A DNA stretch of 64,000 nucleotides from Aculops lycopersici (GCA_015350385.1 WNKI01000001.1:6830655-6894654), one strand, 5' to 3'; shown: positions 46,649-57,917, counted from the stretch's first letter. Numbers and translations: made by a program. Notes: generated from the sequence alone by a model not told the origin.

Positions 46649-49600
46649 ATGGAAGGTGTCAAGAATTATAGGCGCGAGGCGCAGAAAGAGAGCGTTGGTT
46701 TCCTCAAAAGTTCGCTCAATTTTCTCAGCGAATTGTGGCTGAGCGGAGCGAACAAACTCAAACCAAAATCCGAACGCTCCCATAGACTCCGTGTTGATTG
46801 GTCCGTAGCCGATTATTTTATTCCTATTCGAGATAGAGAATCACATAATATCAATTATAAGTCATCAACAAATGAAGATATAAATCCCAAACGACCGAGA
46901 AGAATCTTATCTAGAACACACTCTTGGAAGCCAACGAGAAACAATATTAGGCCCAATAAACAAGTGCAATCAAAGAACGAATATGTGCCAACCACAGTAG
47001 AAGTAGTGGCGAACTATAGCTCGAACATCTTCAAGTTTTCACTTGTTATCATTCTATTATTTGCCTCAAGTAGCTCAACATTTATCTTCAATAATGGAGT
47101 CACCGCCCAAGAGTACAGTTCGGATGCCTCGGGTACCGACGAACGCTCCAATCCAATCATATCAGAATCAATTCCCCAACCGTCAACGGCGGCCACTTGT
47201 TTCGGCGGCCTGCAAACCTTCGAGAAGATATCAATGTCCTCATTTGAAAATCCATCAGGCTCATCCAATAGTCCCTCTGGTGGCTCTTCGTTTGCTAGTG
47301 GAGTTCTAATCCAACAGGATGACCAAGCGCTCACAAGCGAATGCGTCAACTTGTGTAGATCACAATCTAACTGCCTATCGTTTGTTATAGATTACAATAA
47401 GTTTGAGTGCAAGTCATACGCGACAACCCAGCAAGAACTGCAACAAGAGTTCGACGTCAAGTTCCAAAATGCCAAGGCAAATTCAAGCAACTCTTATCTG
47501 AATAACACAGAATATCAGGCATCAGCAAGTTACGTCCACTTCCAGCATCTACTTCCTTCAGCTTCATCCAATTACTTTGAGAAGATTTGTTTAGATGGGG
47601 TTGCAAACAGGAATCAGTTCAGCGATGTATGTGGCCAGGGTAGGTTGTGGTCAATTGAAAGAGTAGTTGACTCCTTCCTAGATGGTTATGTCGAAAAAGA
47701 GGTCACTAATGTTAACAACAAGGACGAATGCAGCAAATTGTGCATCTTTGAAACACAATTTGTCTGCCGATCAGCGGACTATGATTCTCACTCGCGCTTA
47801 TGTCGTCTCAGCAAAGAAGATCGCAGAACTCAATCACAAGGTATGCGCCATGTACCTGGATCTAATCGTCAATACCTAGAGAATCAATGTGCCACTCCTG
47901 GTCCAAGCTCTTGCGTCTATGAGACAAAGAGAAATGTTGGCATCATTAGTATGGATGCATTGAAGTTCGCTCAAACAGTTCTTGACTGCCAGATGAAGTG
48001 CAACCAAGAGTCGACATTCAACTGTCGATCATACTCTTTCCATCAACAACGATGCTTTTTGAGCGGCGATGATAGTTCTAGTCTGAACACAAACAGTATA
48101 AAGTTTCCGATCAAGCAGGGATGGCTATTCGGTGAGAAAAGGTGTCTTGTTGAACTGTGTGACAAGGGTGTTTTTAGTTATGAGAAGATTACCGGATTCA
48201 CTCTGAGATCGGCTTTGTCAACTCCGATCGATCTCATGATACCAGGATCAACCAGTTCGGGTTTCACGACACTAGGTGGGAATAACTCGGGAGATACAGA
48301 AAAGATGCAGCATGAATCTAGCCAAACAAGACTCCGTGGCTTGTTGCCCGCTTTCCACTCAAGAGCTGGGGGTAATTCATCGATGGTTTCGACTATGATG
48401 ATGATGGCGGCCAATGGTAACTCTGTCATGTCGTTAGATCCCCTACACGAGGCAGCGTCATCGCATACCAGACACCAGAGAAGCTCTAGCAATTTAGCCA
48501 TAACAGATCATTGTAGACACTCTTGCGATTTAGGATCTCTCAACTGCCCAGCGTTCACTGTTGATTACAAAAACAACAGGTGTCAACGATTAGATAGAAA
48601 CTCACAAGGTCGTAATCACGAACTCGTTGCAAGAGATGGGTTCGCTTACTATGAAAAAATTTGCCTTAGGGTACCAGAGATGATGTCGATGTGCCAGGAT
48701 AAATATTGGATCTTTGAACGAGTTATTGGCTATGAATTGGCACCTCGACATTATGACAAGTCTTTGAAGTTTGTACAAAGTCGACGAGATTGCGAGGAGT
48801 ACTGTTTGGAGGAAAAACAATTTCAATGTAGAAGTGCGTTGTACAATGAGGAAACTTCTGATTGTAAGCTGAGTCACTTAAATAGAAGATTAGTTTCTAA
48901 AGAGGGTGGCTACTATCGTAATTTCAATATCAAAATAAGTTATCTAGAAAATCAATGCATACGCGACCATGGAATTGAAACAAAACAATGTCAGTACGAG
49001 CGAGCTGGGGAGGAGCCAGCTTATCCAACATTTACGGAACTCATTGAAATGGTGCCAAGTCCGAAGGCTATCGAAACGGAAGGATTCCATCATCAAAATC
49101 AACAAAATACTCACGGTAACTCCAATTCCAGTGGCTTGAATCGCTTTGGTCCGGCTTATTGCGAGCAGATTTGTAATGACAATGCTCGTTTTGAATGTCA
49201 CTCGTTTGGTTATTACTCAAGCACTGCCCAGTGTTTCATTTCCGGCGATGACACGATCTCCGCTGGCGAGTTGTCAACCACACCCAGCACTGGTTTCGTC
49301 TACTACGAGAAACGTTGCAAATTGAGTAACTCGAGCGGAAGTGGAGGTGGCGGATACGATGTATCAACATTCAACGTATCGAATCATAGCGAGGAAACTA
49401 GTTCAAATGGACCGCATAACCTCGAGCCCAATCCCTATTTCCAACCACCTAGCAAAACAATCGATCCTTACGGTATGTCGCGACCCTCCTCGGTGACCAA
49501 TAACAACATCAGTGTGATTGTTGATCAGCATGTTGATTATGATCTACCAGGACCAGTAAAACCCACAACGCAACAGGATACTCCCGGAATGGGATCAACT

Positions 49601-52600
49601 TCATCTGTGGATCCAAACCAGTATAAGTGCGGTCATGGTCACACCTTTGTATATCAACGCATTTTTGGATTTGAACCTATCGGTGGATATCTAACACTTT
49701 TAGTCAAGAACAACGATCAGCCTGGTATCGTTTCAGAGTGTTCTAATTTGTGTAAGCGAGCTTACGAATGTCGAGCTTTCATTGTGGATTATAACAATAA
49801 TCAATGTTTCGCAATGCTCGAGAACAGTTCCGTGGGAATGCTAAGTCTACGACAATCACTTGGTAAAGACTATTTTGAGGGCTTCTGTGCATCTGATCAC
49901 CTTCTATTGTTTGGCTCGAATTGCCGTAACAAAACTTGGATCATGGACAAGATTGTCGACCAAGCTGTCATAGGAGTACAGCATCAAAAGATACTCACTG
50001 AGGTGGACAAAGTCCAATGCAGACAAGCTTGTCTAGAGGAGCGTTTGTTTTTCTGTAAATCGGCCATGTATGATAGCAACACAAACGAGTGCAAGTTATA
50101 CTCCATCGACCGAGAATCAACGCCCCAGATGCGATTATTGTTCACCAAGGGGGTTGATTTCTTTGAGAATCAATGTCAAATCACCAGCAACTCATGTCCA
50201 TATGACGCAATCGAGAGAGATATGACAATCATAACCACTACCAAATCAATCCAAGCAAGATCCACCTTTGACTGTGAAACTGCATGCAATACTGAAATAA
50301 GCTTCAACTGTCGCTCATATACTTACTTAGACAAATATCCAAGTTTACCCAATACCTGCTTGTTGAGTTCCGATAGCCGCTCAACTAGTCAAAAGGGCTC
50401 TGTCCGTGAGCATCCAAGGACTCTGTATGCTGAGAGGAATTGTTACTACAGGCGGCCGAGAAACCCGGGCGGGAACTCCGGTATGGGAGGTATGGCCAGA
50501 CCAGATCCAGGTTACTCGAGCCAACCACCAGTTGGAACAGGCGCAGTCATGATGGACCCATATCAAGGATATGGAGGCACCGTAAGTGCCGGTGGGGGTA
50601 GTAGTAGTGCACCTCATACCAGTGGTCATACGAGTGCGATGGATAAGTATAACCCGACAAGTGTGATTCCAGAAATAGAAAACAATGGATCGCCAATTGA
50701 TATCGTTACTCCGATAGGTCAAAGTTGCGAGCCACACCAATACACTTTCGAGCGTTCTTTTGGATTTGACTATCGGCTTGGACAGAAGGAAAGAGCGCCC
50801 ATAGCTCCTACAATCGGTATATCAATTGCTTGTCAACAAGAATGCTTGCGCAGAGGAGATAAGTGCCAGTCGTTTGTAGTGGATTATGCTCTACCATATC
50901 AGAGCTGCTTTCTGATAGACACGCAAGTTGGCACCAACAAGAAACTTCTTATCAAGTCACCCAATAGCGCTTACTTTGAAAAGATATGTCTACCGAGAAC
51001 TGGATTACAGGAGCCGGAACCGGCTAAGTTGGGAAACTTGCAGTCGAGTAACCTAGCAGCTGAGCCGCAAACTATGGATGTCATGCCAAGTTACAGCAGT
51101 GAACCATGGGCACCCCAGCCTTACCCGAACCAATTGCCGTATTATCTGAAACAGCAACAATTAGTTCAAAACTACCCAAGTAGATCATGTGCCAAACTGT
51201 GGGCTTACGAGAGGTTTGCGAATTTTAACTTTACCGCACCAAGTGATCGCATCATTGAAAACTCCATATCCAAATCTCATTGCGAAACTCAGTGTTTGAA
51301 TGAGGCAAGTTTTAGTTGCCGATCGTCAACTTTTGACTATAATAAGAAGCTCTGTCGCTTGTTCAAGAACACCCGCCGAACTATCATGTCACAGTTTGTC
51401 AATTTAGACATGCAAACGGTTAGTTCGGCGACGGAGTTGACACCAGTCATATCAGGCGATGGATCCAGCACCAATCATCAAGGCTCAGCGCATGTCATTT
51501 CAGGTGACTTGGACACCATAACAACCGCCGCAAGCGGGACCTCTAGTGCTTCACCATCGGAAGCAATTCGACGACAACAAGGAGCACGTCAACTTGCTCC
51601 ATCAACGGCCTCAACTCAAGCCACTGCAGAACCTGTGAAACCGGAAACAAACATCGATTACCTAGAAAATACATGTGCACCTGAGCCATCTTCTTGCCAA
51701 TACCGACAGTTTTACGACCAGTTCAGTCCATATATCGACAAGCTGACCCATGCCATATCATTGAGCGACTGTCAGCGTCAATGTGACTCGGAGCGTCTTT
51801 TCAGTTGTAAATCCATCAATTATGACCCGGCGACCAAGAACTGTATGTTGTTGAATGAAGACTTGATTTCACTCAATCGCGGACATCAAGGATCATTGTT
51901 GCCAAAGAAGGGTACAATCTATAGCGAGAAGGGTAATTGTGAGCTGATCAGCGTGCAATGCAACTCGCAAGAGATGTTGGTCTCAATCAACTTTGATGCC
52001 CCATTCAGAGGTAGGGTTATGGCGAAGGGAAATCCTGATCAGTGTTTCCTCATTGGTGACGGGCAAACAAGCATCCAGTTCCCCATAGTGTTTGGACCAA
52101 AGTGTAACAGTCGACAAGAAGGGCATAACACTTTCGTCAATGAGGTAGTAATCCAACAACATCCAGTTATCATGACTGATAGTGATAAGACAGTTAGAGT
52201 AATGTGTGCCTTTGAGGCTCCAGATCAAACAATAACTCTGAAACATCCAACATCGAGGGATAATAAGACTGGGATTGATGTTGGAACACAAGACTCGAGT
52301 CGGACTAGACACGATAAGATGCCGTTCAACTCTGTTGTTAGTAACAAAGCGTCGCCACCCAGTGTTCTATTGAGGATTTTAGACCCAGCAGGAAGAGATG
52401 CGTCGATGATCAATCTAGGCGATGATCTTATACTCAGAATCCAAATGCAGATGGATGGTCAAAACTCTGCCTTGGGCATCTTTGCACGTAACCTGGCGGC
52501 TCGTAGCTCAAACGGAGAATCCCTGTTGCTTATCGACAATGATGGTTGTCCAATCGACCCCCAAGTTTTCCCCTCGCTCGAGGTGGATCCCAAAGATGGT

Positions 52601-54607
52601 AAGTCATTGCAGTCAACTTTCAAGGCTTTCAGATTCCCATCGAGCGGGTTGGTAAACTTTGAGGTACAGATTAGATTCTGTCCAGAGAGGTGTCAACCTG
52701 TTAATTGTCATCGAGGTAAGATGAGATCTTATGGAAGGCGCAAGCGAGACACTAGCTTAAATCTTGCAAGAACCTCGATCATCCAAAGTATCTCGAAGGG
52801 TGCAGTTGATAAGAATCCACTCGATGCCCTGAGCACTGTCATGAAACCGGGGAAAGCATTTCAATATGTAAGAGAACTCATGTTAGCTTCGCAAAGTACG
52901 ACACCGAAACCAGAAGAGATGACATTTGCTGTAAATATTGAACCTACCAGCACAGATAAGCCAGTCGAGGATGCGAATTCCAATCTAGAAGCTCAATCCC
53001 AACCTGCAACCCAGGAGGTTAATTCATCATTGTACAGCCAAGAAGAGCCAAGCGAAGAATTCGATAATAGTTCGAACCAAGGGCAAGCTGATCACCAAGA
53101 TACAGTCACACAGTCGCAAAGTCATAGCTATAGCAACAACAACAATCCAGACTCGAATTTCCAAGTCCAAGAAACCCCATCCACCCTACAGAAGTCAATT
53201 CTTATGCATATCGACGAGAAAGTCGTAACACCAACAAATTTTGTAGTGGATAATCGAGGTCCAAGTCAACCACATAGCTCGGCACCGTATGGAAGATTTG
53301 CTATCCCGGATATGATATTTCAAAAGCGAGTGCAAAGTCCGCTTCCCGTCGAGCCTACGCAAGCTCCTCAAGAGCCCATCGAGAATATGCAAACAACTTC
53401 AATGCAACCACAGATTGTAGAGCCTACAACAAGTACAATGGAGAGTGAAGCGGAGAGGTCAAGATCAGAATTGCCACACTTAGACGCGAACGTGCAAGGA
53501 AATCATGAAGTTGCAGCAATGGAACCACAGGACAACCGTCTGTCAAAATCAACGCAATTGAATTCCGAACCAAAATCTGAGTTACCTTTGCGTTTTTCTA
53601 TCCTCGTCGGCGATAACCAACCTAGTCCATCCAATGGATGGGTGCCAACAGGCCAACCACCTACACTGGTCATGAACTCGACTAATGTAGATGTCGATAA
53701 CATTGTTATTCCTGGAAAAGGCGGCCAGCTAAGCGCTGAAAATGAGCCCAGATTTGATTCCAACCCAAATGTTATGCATTCAATCAATGAGAATTATATT
53801 AAGCGAGGGGTTTCAAGTATGGAAGCCAATTCACGTGTGCCTGATCAGAATATCGACACTTCCGCCTCAAACTCAGTGGCCGCTGAGGTCCACATATCAG
53901 ATCAAGGTGAGAACCCATCTAGTACAAACAATCTTGTTACGAAACAACAGCCGTCACAGAGTGCAGCAAGCCACGACTGCCAGATAGAGAACGGGAGGAA
54001 TCGATTACGCGCCATCATTTGGACAGGAAGTATTGTTATAGCACTGAATGTTTGCCTTGTGATATTAAGTTTGGCATTGTATTTCAAAAAGGTGCATTTG
54101 AGAAAGAATCATAGTATTGTTAGAGCTGCTTCTGAGTGCGGCACTCATGGCTCGAATCATGGATTTAGGTGGCCAAGTGTAATCCTAAAGAGTAAGCACA
54201 ATCTCGGAGGAACAACGAGTCTTAATACACACGAGCACTTCTTTTGCAAGTTGAACAGTACAAAGCCTAGCGGAGGCGTCGGCACTTCGACAGGTGTCAA
54301 CCCGGCCCAGGATTATAATTGGCCGGCGCAAATGTCGGCGAGCTCATCTCAGGCTACCTTGTCAAGTACAACGAGCCCATTGAATCGCGTAACGAACATT
54401 CGAGTTAATCGCAGCAAGTTCGATAGACCAATGCCATTCGATTCGCACGCATCGTTGCGAAGCAACAACTTTGGAATAAGTGGCAACAACCACAAGAGTA
54501 TATTAGAAATTAATTCATATGATAATCAATCTGCTAACATGCATGCGACATACACGAACAACATTGACGACATTGAATCATCGGAAGGATTCCATGGTTT
54601 GAGATGA
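46649..54607 (+). CDS. NompA-like giant PAN/apple and zona pellucida domain membrane protein
   Basis: A single 7.96-kb exon encodes 2652 aa, an apical extracellular-matrix protein. Twelve PAN/apple domains lie at about residues 183-315, 327-413, 421-500, 504-672, 681-770, 780-890, 993-1080, 1090-1176, 1181-1266, 1358-1448, 1513-1676 and 1681-1765. They cycle through three types ending in Y.EK/EGxC, Y/FLEN.C and EK/ER.C, giving four triplets. A ZP domain (about 1768-2020) follows, then a furin-type GRRKRD (~2031), a Ser/Thr/Gln-rich stalk, a transmembrane helix (~2455-2480) and a ~170-residue cytoplasmic tail. The hydrophobic leader (NIFKFSLVIILLFASSSS) begins only near residue 126, and no Met lies between it and the start. 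Drosophila NompA (PAN + ZP + TM) links mechanosensory dendrites to cuticle. Homology is clear; one-to-one orthology is not. Confidence 0.85.
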   Translation: MEGVKNYRREAQKESVGFLKSSLNFLSELWLSGANKLKPKSERSHRLRVDWSVADYFIPIRDRESHNINYKSSTNEDINPKRPRRILSRTHSWKPTRNNIRPNKQVQSKNEYVPTTVEVVANYSSNIFKFSLVIILLFASSSSTFIFNNGVTAQEYSSDASGTDERSNPIISESIPQPSTAATCFGGLQTFEKISMSSFENPSGSSNSPSGGSSFASGVLIQQDDQALTSECVNLCRSQSNCLSFVIDYNKFECKSYATTQQELQQEFDVKFQNAKANSSNSYLNNTEYQASASYVHFQHLLPSASSNYFEKICLDGVANRNQFSDVCGQGRLWSIERVVDSFLDGYVEKEVTNVNNKDECSKLCIFETQFVCRSADYDSHSRLCRLSKEDRRTQSQGMRHVPGSNRQYLENQCATPGPSSCVYETKRNVGIISMDALKFAQTVLDCQMKCNQESTFNCRSYSFHQQRCFLSGDDSSSLNTNSIKFPIKQGWLFGEKRCLVELCDKGVFSYEKITGFTLRSALSTPIDLMIPGSTSSGFTTLGGNNSGDTEKMQHESSQTRLRGLLPAFHSRAGGNSSMVSTMMMMAANGNSVMSLDPLHEAASSHTRHQRSSSNLAITDHCRHSCDLGSLNCPAFTVDYKNNRCQRLDRNSQGRNHELVARDGFAYYEKICLRVPEMMSMCQDKYWIFERVIGYELAPRHYDKSLKFVQSRRDCEEYCLEEKQFQCRSALYNEETSDCKLSHLNRRLVSKEGGYYRNFNIKISYLENQCIRDHGIETKQCQYERAGEEPAYPTFTELIEMVPSPKAIETEGFHHQNQQNTHGNSNSSGLNRFGPAYCEQICNDNARFECHSFGYYSSTAQCFISGDDTISAGELSTTPSTGFVYYEKRCKLSNSSGSGGGGYDVSTFNVSNHSEETSSNGPHNLEPNPYFQPPSKTIDPYGMSRPSSVTNNNISVIVDQHVDYDLPGPVKPTTQQDTPGMGSTSSVDPNQYKCGHGHTFVYQRIFGFEPIGGYLTLLVKNNDQPGIVSECSNLCKRAYECRAFIVDYNNNQCFAMLENSSVGMLSLRQSLGKDYFEGFCASDHLLLFGSNCRNKTWIMDKIVDQAVIGVQHQKILTEVDKVQCRQACLEERLFFCKSAMYDSNTNECKLYSIDRESTPQMRLLFTKGVDFFENQCQITSNSCPYDAIERDMTIITTTKSIQARSTFDCETACNTEISFNCRSYTYLDKYPSLPNTCLLSSDSRSTSQKGSVREHPRTLYAERNCYYRRPRNPGGNSGMGGMARPDPGYSSQPPVGTGAVMMDPYQGYGGTVSAGGGSSSAPHTSGHTSAMDKYNPTSVIPEIENNGSPIDIVTPIGQSCEPHQYTFERSFGFDYRLGQKERAPIAPTIGISIACQQECLRRGDKCQSFVVDYALPYQSCFLIDTQVGTNKKLLIKSPNSAYFEKICLPRTGLQEPEPAKLGNLQSSNLAAEPQTMDVMPSYSSEPWAPQPYPNQLPYYLKQQQLVQNYPSRSCAKLWAYERFANFNFTAPSDRIIENSISKSHCETQCLNEASFSCRSSTFDYNKKLCRLFKNTRRTIMSQFVNLDMQTVSSATELTPVISGDGSSTNHQGSAHVISGDLDTITTAASGTSSASPSEAIRRQQGARQLAPSTASTQATAEPVKPETNIDYLENTCAPEPSSCQYRQFYDQFSPYIDKLTHAISLSDCQRQCDSERLFSCKSINYDPATKNCMLLNEDLISLNRGHQGSLLPKKGTIYSEKGNCELISVQCNSQEMLVSINFDAPFRGRVMAKGNPDQCFLIGDGQTSIQFPIVFGPKCNSRQEGHNTFVNEVVIQQHPVIMTDSDKTVRVMCAFEAPDQTITLKHPTSRDNKTGIDVGTQDSSRTRHDKMPFNSVVSNKASPPSVLLRILDPAGRDASMINLGDDLILRIQMQMDGQNSALGIFARNLAARSSNGESLLLIDNDGCPIDPQVFPSLEVDPKDGKSLQSTFKAFRFPSSGLVNFEVQIRFCPERCQPVNCHRGKMRSYGRRKRDTSLNLARTSIIQSISKGAVDKNPLDALSTVMKPGKAFQYVRELMLASQSTTPKPEEMTFAVNIEPTSTDKPVEDANSNLEAQSQPATQEVNSSLYSQEEPSEEFDNSSNQGQADHQDTVTQSQSHSYSNNNNPDSNFQVQETPSTLQKSILMHIDEKVVTPTNFVVDNRGPSQPHSSAPYGRFAIPDMIFQKRVQSPLPVEPTQAPQEPIENMQTTSMQPQIVEPTTSTMESEAERSRSELPHLDANVQGNHEVAAMEPQDNRLSKSTQLNSEPKSELPLRFSILVGDNQPSPSNGWVPTGQPPTLVMNSTNVDVDNIVIPGKGGQLSAENEPRFDSNPNVMHSINENYIKRGVSSMEANSRVPDQNIDTSASNSVAAEVHISDQGENPSSTNNLVTKQQPSQSAASHDCQIENGRNRLRAIIWTGSIVIALNVCLVILSLALYFKKVHLRKNHSIVRAASECGTHGSNHGFRWPSVILKSKHNLGGTTSLNTHEHFFCKLNSTKPSGGVGTSTGVNPAQDYNWPAQMSASSSQATLSSTTSPLNRVTNIRVNRSKFDRPMPFDSHASLRSNNFGISGNNHKSILEINSYDNQSANMHATYTNNIDDIESSEGFHGLR

Positions 54608-54833
54608 TTGCCGCGTGTGGCGAATAGATGGTTATTTAACTATGATATGATCGCTTATATGTAGCCATGTACAAAATCAAATGTAAAAACAAAGACGACA
54701 GTGCGGAACAGAATACATCGCAGTAAACTTTCCGGGAGACTTTAGGTGTCATCCTTTTACACACATTGTTTCGTTATAACTCTGTATTAAGTTGCAACTA
54801 CCTGTTGCAAAATAGACTTGATCCATCTATTGA

Positions 54834-55922
54834 TCAATCGGAGCTTAGTGAATCGAAGACACTCGAAGATGTTGGACTGGAGCCCTCTAGAAAATCTTGT
54901 TGATCACTTTCTGTTCGGGATAAACCACTGTCTGAGCCAGTGTCGCTTGCATTGAGGTTCTGGGATTTTTCACTGATAGACGAGACATGAACACCGCAAA
55001 TGTTTTCCTGTGTCAGGTGAGGCTGTTGGTCTCTAGAGTTGACTGACTGCTCGTCATCTCCATCTTCAACGTTAATGTCGTCGTCCTCATCCTCTAACCC
55101 TCCATCTGAAATATCGTAGACGTCCTCCTCTGTGATGGATGTCAACTTGGGTGCCCCCTTACTGCGCTCCAATGGAGGCCTAAAATTTGCCGAGCCAATG
55201 GAGAGAATCTGTCTTCTGATAGGTACAACTCGGGGAAGTTTTTCCTGAATTGAGTTGATGTCGTCCACCAAGCTCATACCACGAGATCGTTTCTCGCGTT
55301 TAAATTCTTGAAGTGCAAAAGTAAGCCTGTGGTTCAGTATTGCAACCATCTCATTTGCCTTCTCTGGTGACGCACACAAAACTGCATGACACCTGAGCTC
55401 TTGACGCATCCTTTTGCCCTCATGTCTGTATACCCAGCAGAAGACTTTTGGGAAGTTTATCTGAGCGCAACAAAACATCAATCTACTCGACCAATATTGT
55501 GTCAGTCCATGTTGGGTAGTCAGTGCCTTTAAGCCAGCATTGCAAATAGTTAAATGCATGAGAATCTTCGATTTTATATTATTCTGGTGGTGGTCCCACA
55601 ATGTGTTAAGTGGCTTATCGAGACACTTCTCCTCTCCCTTGGCCCATTGTGAGATGGCCAAATTTCCAAGGTACACAACCTTGAAGCTAGGATCATAGTG
55701 GTTCACCTGAAAACTTTTCTTGTTCCAAAACTTCATCTTACTCTTGATAGGCGACGATAGTTCATTTAGTTTCAATATGAGATTCTTAGGAGACAACTTT
55801 TTTGTGGTCGTGTTTGTCGCTATCAATTCATTGTTATCATTCTCTTGCAGTGAATCTGGAAGATACTCCTGTTTTCGCATTTGCTCTCCGGTAGTTTTTT
55901 CGACTCCTTTCAATTGTGTCAT
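54834..55922 (-). CDS. FAM43-like PID/PTB-domain protein
   Basis: A 362-aa adaptor-like protein of poorly known function. I start it at the ATG at 55922; the frame is open slightly further upstream only with a TTG. A Ser/Thr/Lys-rich N terminus precedes a phosphotyrosine-interaction-like domain (about residues 75-215), including DPSFKVVYLGN, PKVFCWVYRHEGK, RCHAVLCASPEKANEM and a FALQEFKREKR helix. The FAM43 hallmark PPLERSKGAPKLTSITEED lies near residue 260. The C terminus is very acidic (EDEDDDINVEDGDDEQS) and Ser-rich. Vertebrate FAM43A/B share these blocks in the same order. It is convergent with the PAN/ZP gene (226-bp spacer) and has no introns. Confidence 0.85.
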   Translation of the reverse strand: MTQLKGVEKTTGEQMRKQEYLPDSLQENDNNELIATNTTTKKLSPKNLILKLNELSSPIKSKMKFWNKKSFQVNHYDPSFKVVYLGNLAISQWAKGEEKCLDKPLNTLWDHHQNNIKSKILMHLTICNAGLKALTTQHGLTQYWSSRLMFCCAQINFPKVFCWVYRHEGKRMRQELRCHAVLCASPEKANEMVAILNHRLTFALQEFKREKRSRGMSLVDDINSIQEKLPRVVPIRRQILSIGSANFRPPLERSKGAPKLTSITEEDVYDISDGGLEDEDDDINVEDGDDEQSVNSRDQQPHLTQENICGVHVSSISEKSQNLNASDTGSDSGLSRTESDQQDFLEGSSPTSSSVFDSLSSD

Positions 55923-57383
55923 GATTAAAAATCTTGATGGGCTTGTAATTTGCAACCAAAGTGATACTTCCTCTTCCTCTCTACGATTATCTACTGCTTC
56001 TGCTGTCGTTTCTATTGCTACAAATGTGTCTCCAACTCACGTAAATAGTGACGATACACAATCAACAATTATGATGATATTACTATTAGTATGCTTGACG
56101 ATGATCCTCTTTACCCTCGTTAATAGAAGCTGTCTGCGCATTGATTACGCCACTCACTATCACTTTGTGTCGGCTGGTTAAGAATTAATGATTATGAGTG
56201 ATGAAATGTTACTCAACTTGCAGTGTTGCATTTGCTCTTTTGTCGACTCCTTCTTGGTTGTGAGTTTTTTCTGGTTTGCTGCTTGGTGTTGATGATCTAA
56301 TATAAGCTTGGTCCTTTTCACTAACCAACCATCTTTTGGTCCTATTCAAACTTTGGTTTAGTTCGCCTGTGTGGCATCTTACTTCAAACGCTGATTATCG
56401 CATAGTTAATCGAGCGAGCGAGGGAGCGAGCAATGGAACAGGTTAATTGATAGTGAGTGAGTGAGAAGGGGGTAATACGTAACAATACGTACTCGTCACA
56501 CTGCTCTAGCATCAGCTGCAATTGAATGTTGTTGTTTGTGTACAGGTGTCTGCTACTGCCGTGTGATTCCATCAAGCCACTTGTTACGCGACTAGCTAAA
56601 GAGGATTTCTCTTAGATACAGATACAGACACAGAAAATACACTCAAAGCTCACAGCACACCTGAAGTAAAGGGGAAACACTGGCCTAGGGTTTTCATCTC
56701 TTGCAATGCAGGAGTTCAACGGGATTTCCAACGAACAAGGGACTCCCGCAGAAACCATATGATTGTCTGCACTACATCAAGTTTCATGCTACTTTTGGCT
56801 ACCTGTCGCTCGATCTCCTCACCTGACAAGTGGCTTGTTGGCCACCAAAGGCTTACCAGGTCGAGAAAAAATTTGCAAGTTTGTATATGCTCACACAGAT
56901 CAAGTGCAATACTTCTGCGTGCAGACGCGCGATTCCTCTCTCTCTTCCCCTGTTTCAATGAGATTTTCAATGGGATTGAGGGGGGGGGGTCTGCTTGCTG
57001 TGCAATCGGCGAGAAAATTTGCACATGGAGAAAGGTACACAAAGCAAAGAGGCGAACGAATTGAATTGAATGAATGACATCAAAACAACAAATGCGGCAA
57101 CGTGTTCGCGCAGACACCAAGACTAACTCTAGATTCACCATATATTGGTTTAGTCACTCTATTTATTGATAGTGTAAATTAAATCATGGTACTCAGTCGA
57201 TAAACAGCTGATATGTGATGATTGTAAACCCGTTGCATCTATCATCATTGTTGCCAGACACCCAGGAGGAATATATTGTGCACCCTATTAGCATTTATAA
57301 GCGAGAACCTCCGCTACCCTCCACGTGCGACCCGTTATACAAACAATCCGATTATCATAGCGCTGTTGTTTGCTGTTTCCAAA
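55923..57383. other. 1.46-kb intergenic region between FAM43-like (-) and TIMM29 (+)
   Basis: The region between two divergent genes. No coding frame has a recognisable domain. GAGCGAG and GTGAGT short repeats lie near 56410-56465, and a G9 run at about 56982-56990. Probably promoter DNA for both genes. Confidence 0.5.
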
Positions 57384-57917
57384 ATGGCCTCGGCTGTCAT
57401 CAACAAGCTTAATTTATTCTTCAAGAACATCTACATTGACTATTACGAAGTTTTCAAGGAAGTACAGAAAGGCGCTCGAGCTAGACCCCTCAAGGCTTCA
57501 GTATATGGAGGCTTGATTGGTTTTACGATCTCCCTCTTTGCCTTAAATGAGGATATCAAGTCCTTTACCAGTGATATTGTTAGCGCCTCCAACAGATTGG
57601 CTCTAGTTGAAGCCAGCTCTAAAAACCCCAAAAGCCTAACGCATATTACCCATTTGCGAGACCTCGAAGGTCATGGACTCTTGAGGCAAGTCGATCTAGG
57701 GTTTGCAACGCTTATATATAAAGCATCGTGCCACCAAGACAGTAGATTGTACAAATGCAATTGCGATTATCTACGACCGACAATCAAAGAGTTTGCAACG
57801 AAAAAGTTTGTCGACTTGGGCATCATGGGCCATTGGCTGCAACTTGAAAACAGTATGTATAACTATGACATTAATGAGGAGTATTTGTCGCACTCACTCG
57901 CTGGCGGCACCTCGTGA
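57384..57917 (+). CDS. TIMM29: Mitochondrial inner membrane translocase subunit Tim29
   Basis: A 177-aa subunit of the TIM22 carrier translocase. I start at ATG GCC TCG (57384); the frame is open further upstream but only from a non-ATG codon. Matches to the family are KGARARPLKASVYGGLIG followed by a hydrophobic segment (inner-membrane helix, about residues 35-55), RDLEGHGLLRQVDLGFATLIYKA, LYKCNCDYLRPT and FVDLGIMGHWLQLE with YDINEEYL. Human TIMM29 has 260 residues; the C-terminal extension is missing here. It lies 98 bp upstream of ALG6 on the same strand, close enough for a shared transcript or a very compact promoter. Confidence 0.9.
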   Translation: MASAVINKLNLFFKNIYIDYYEVFKEVQKGARARPLKASVYGGLIGFTISLFALNEDIKSFTSDIVSASNRLALVEASSKNPKSLTHITHLRDLEGHGLLRQVDLGFATLIYKASCHQDSRLYKCNCDYLRPTIKEFATKKFVDLGIMGHWLQLENSMYNYDINEEYLSHSLAGGTS

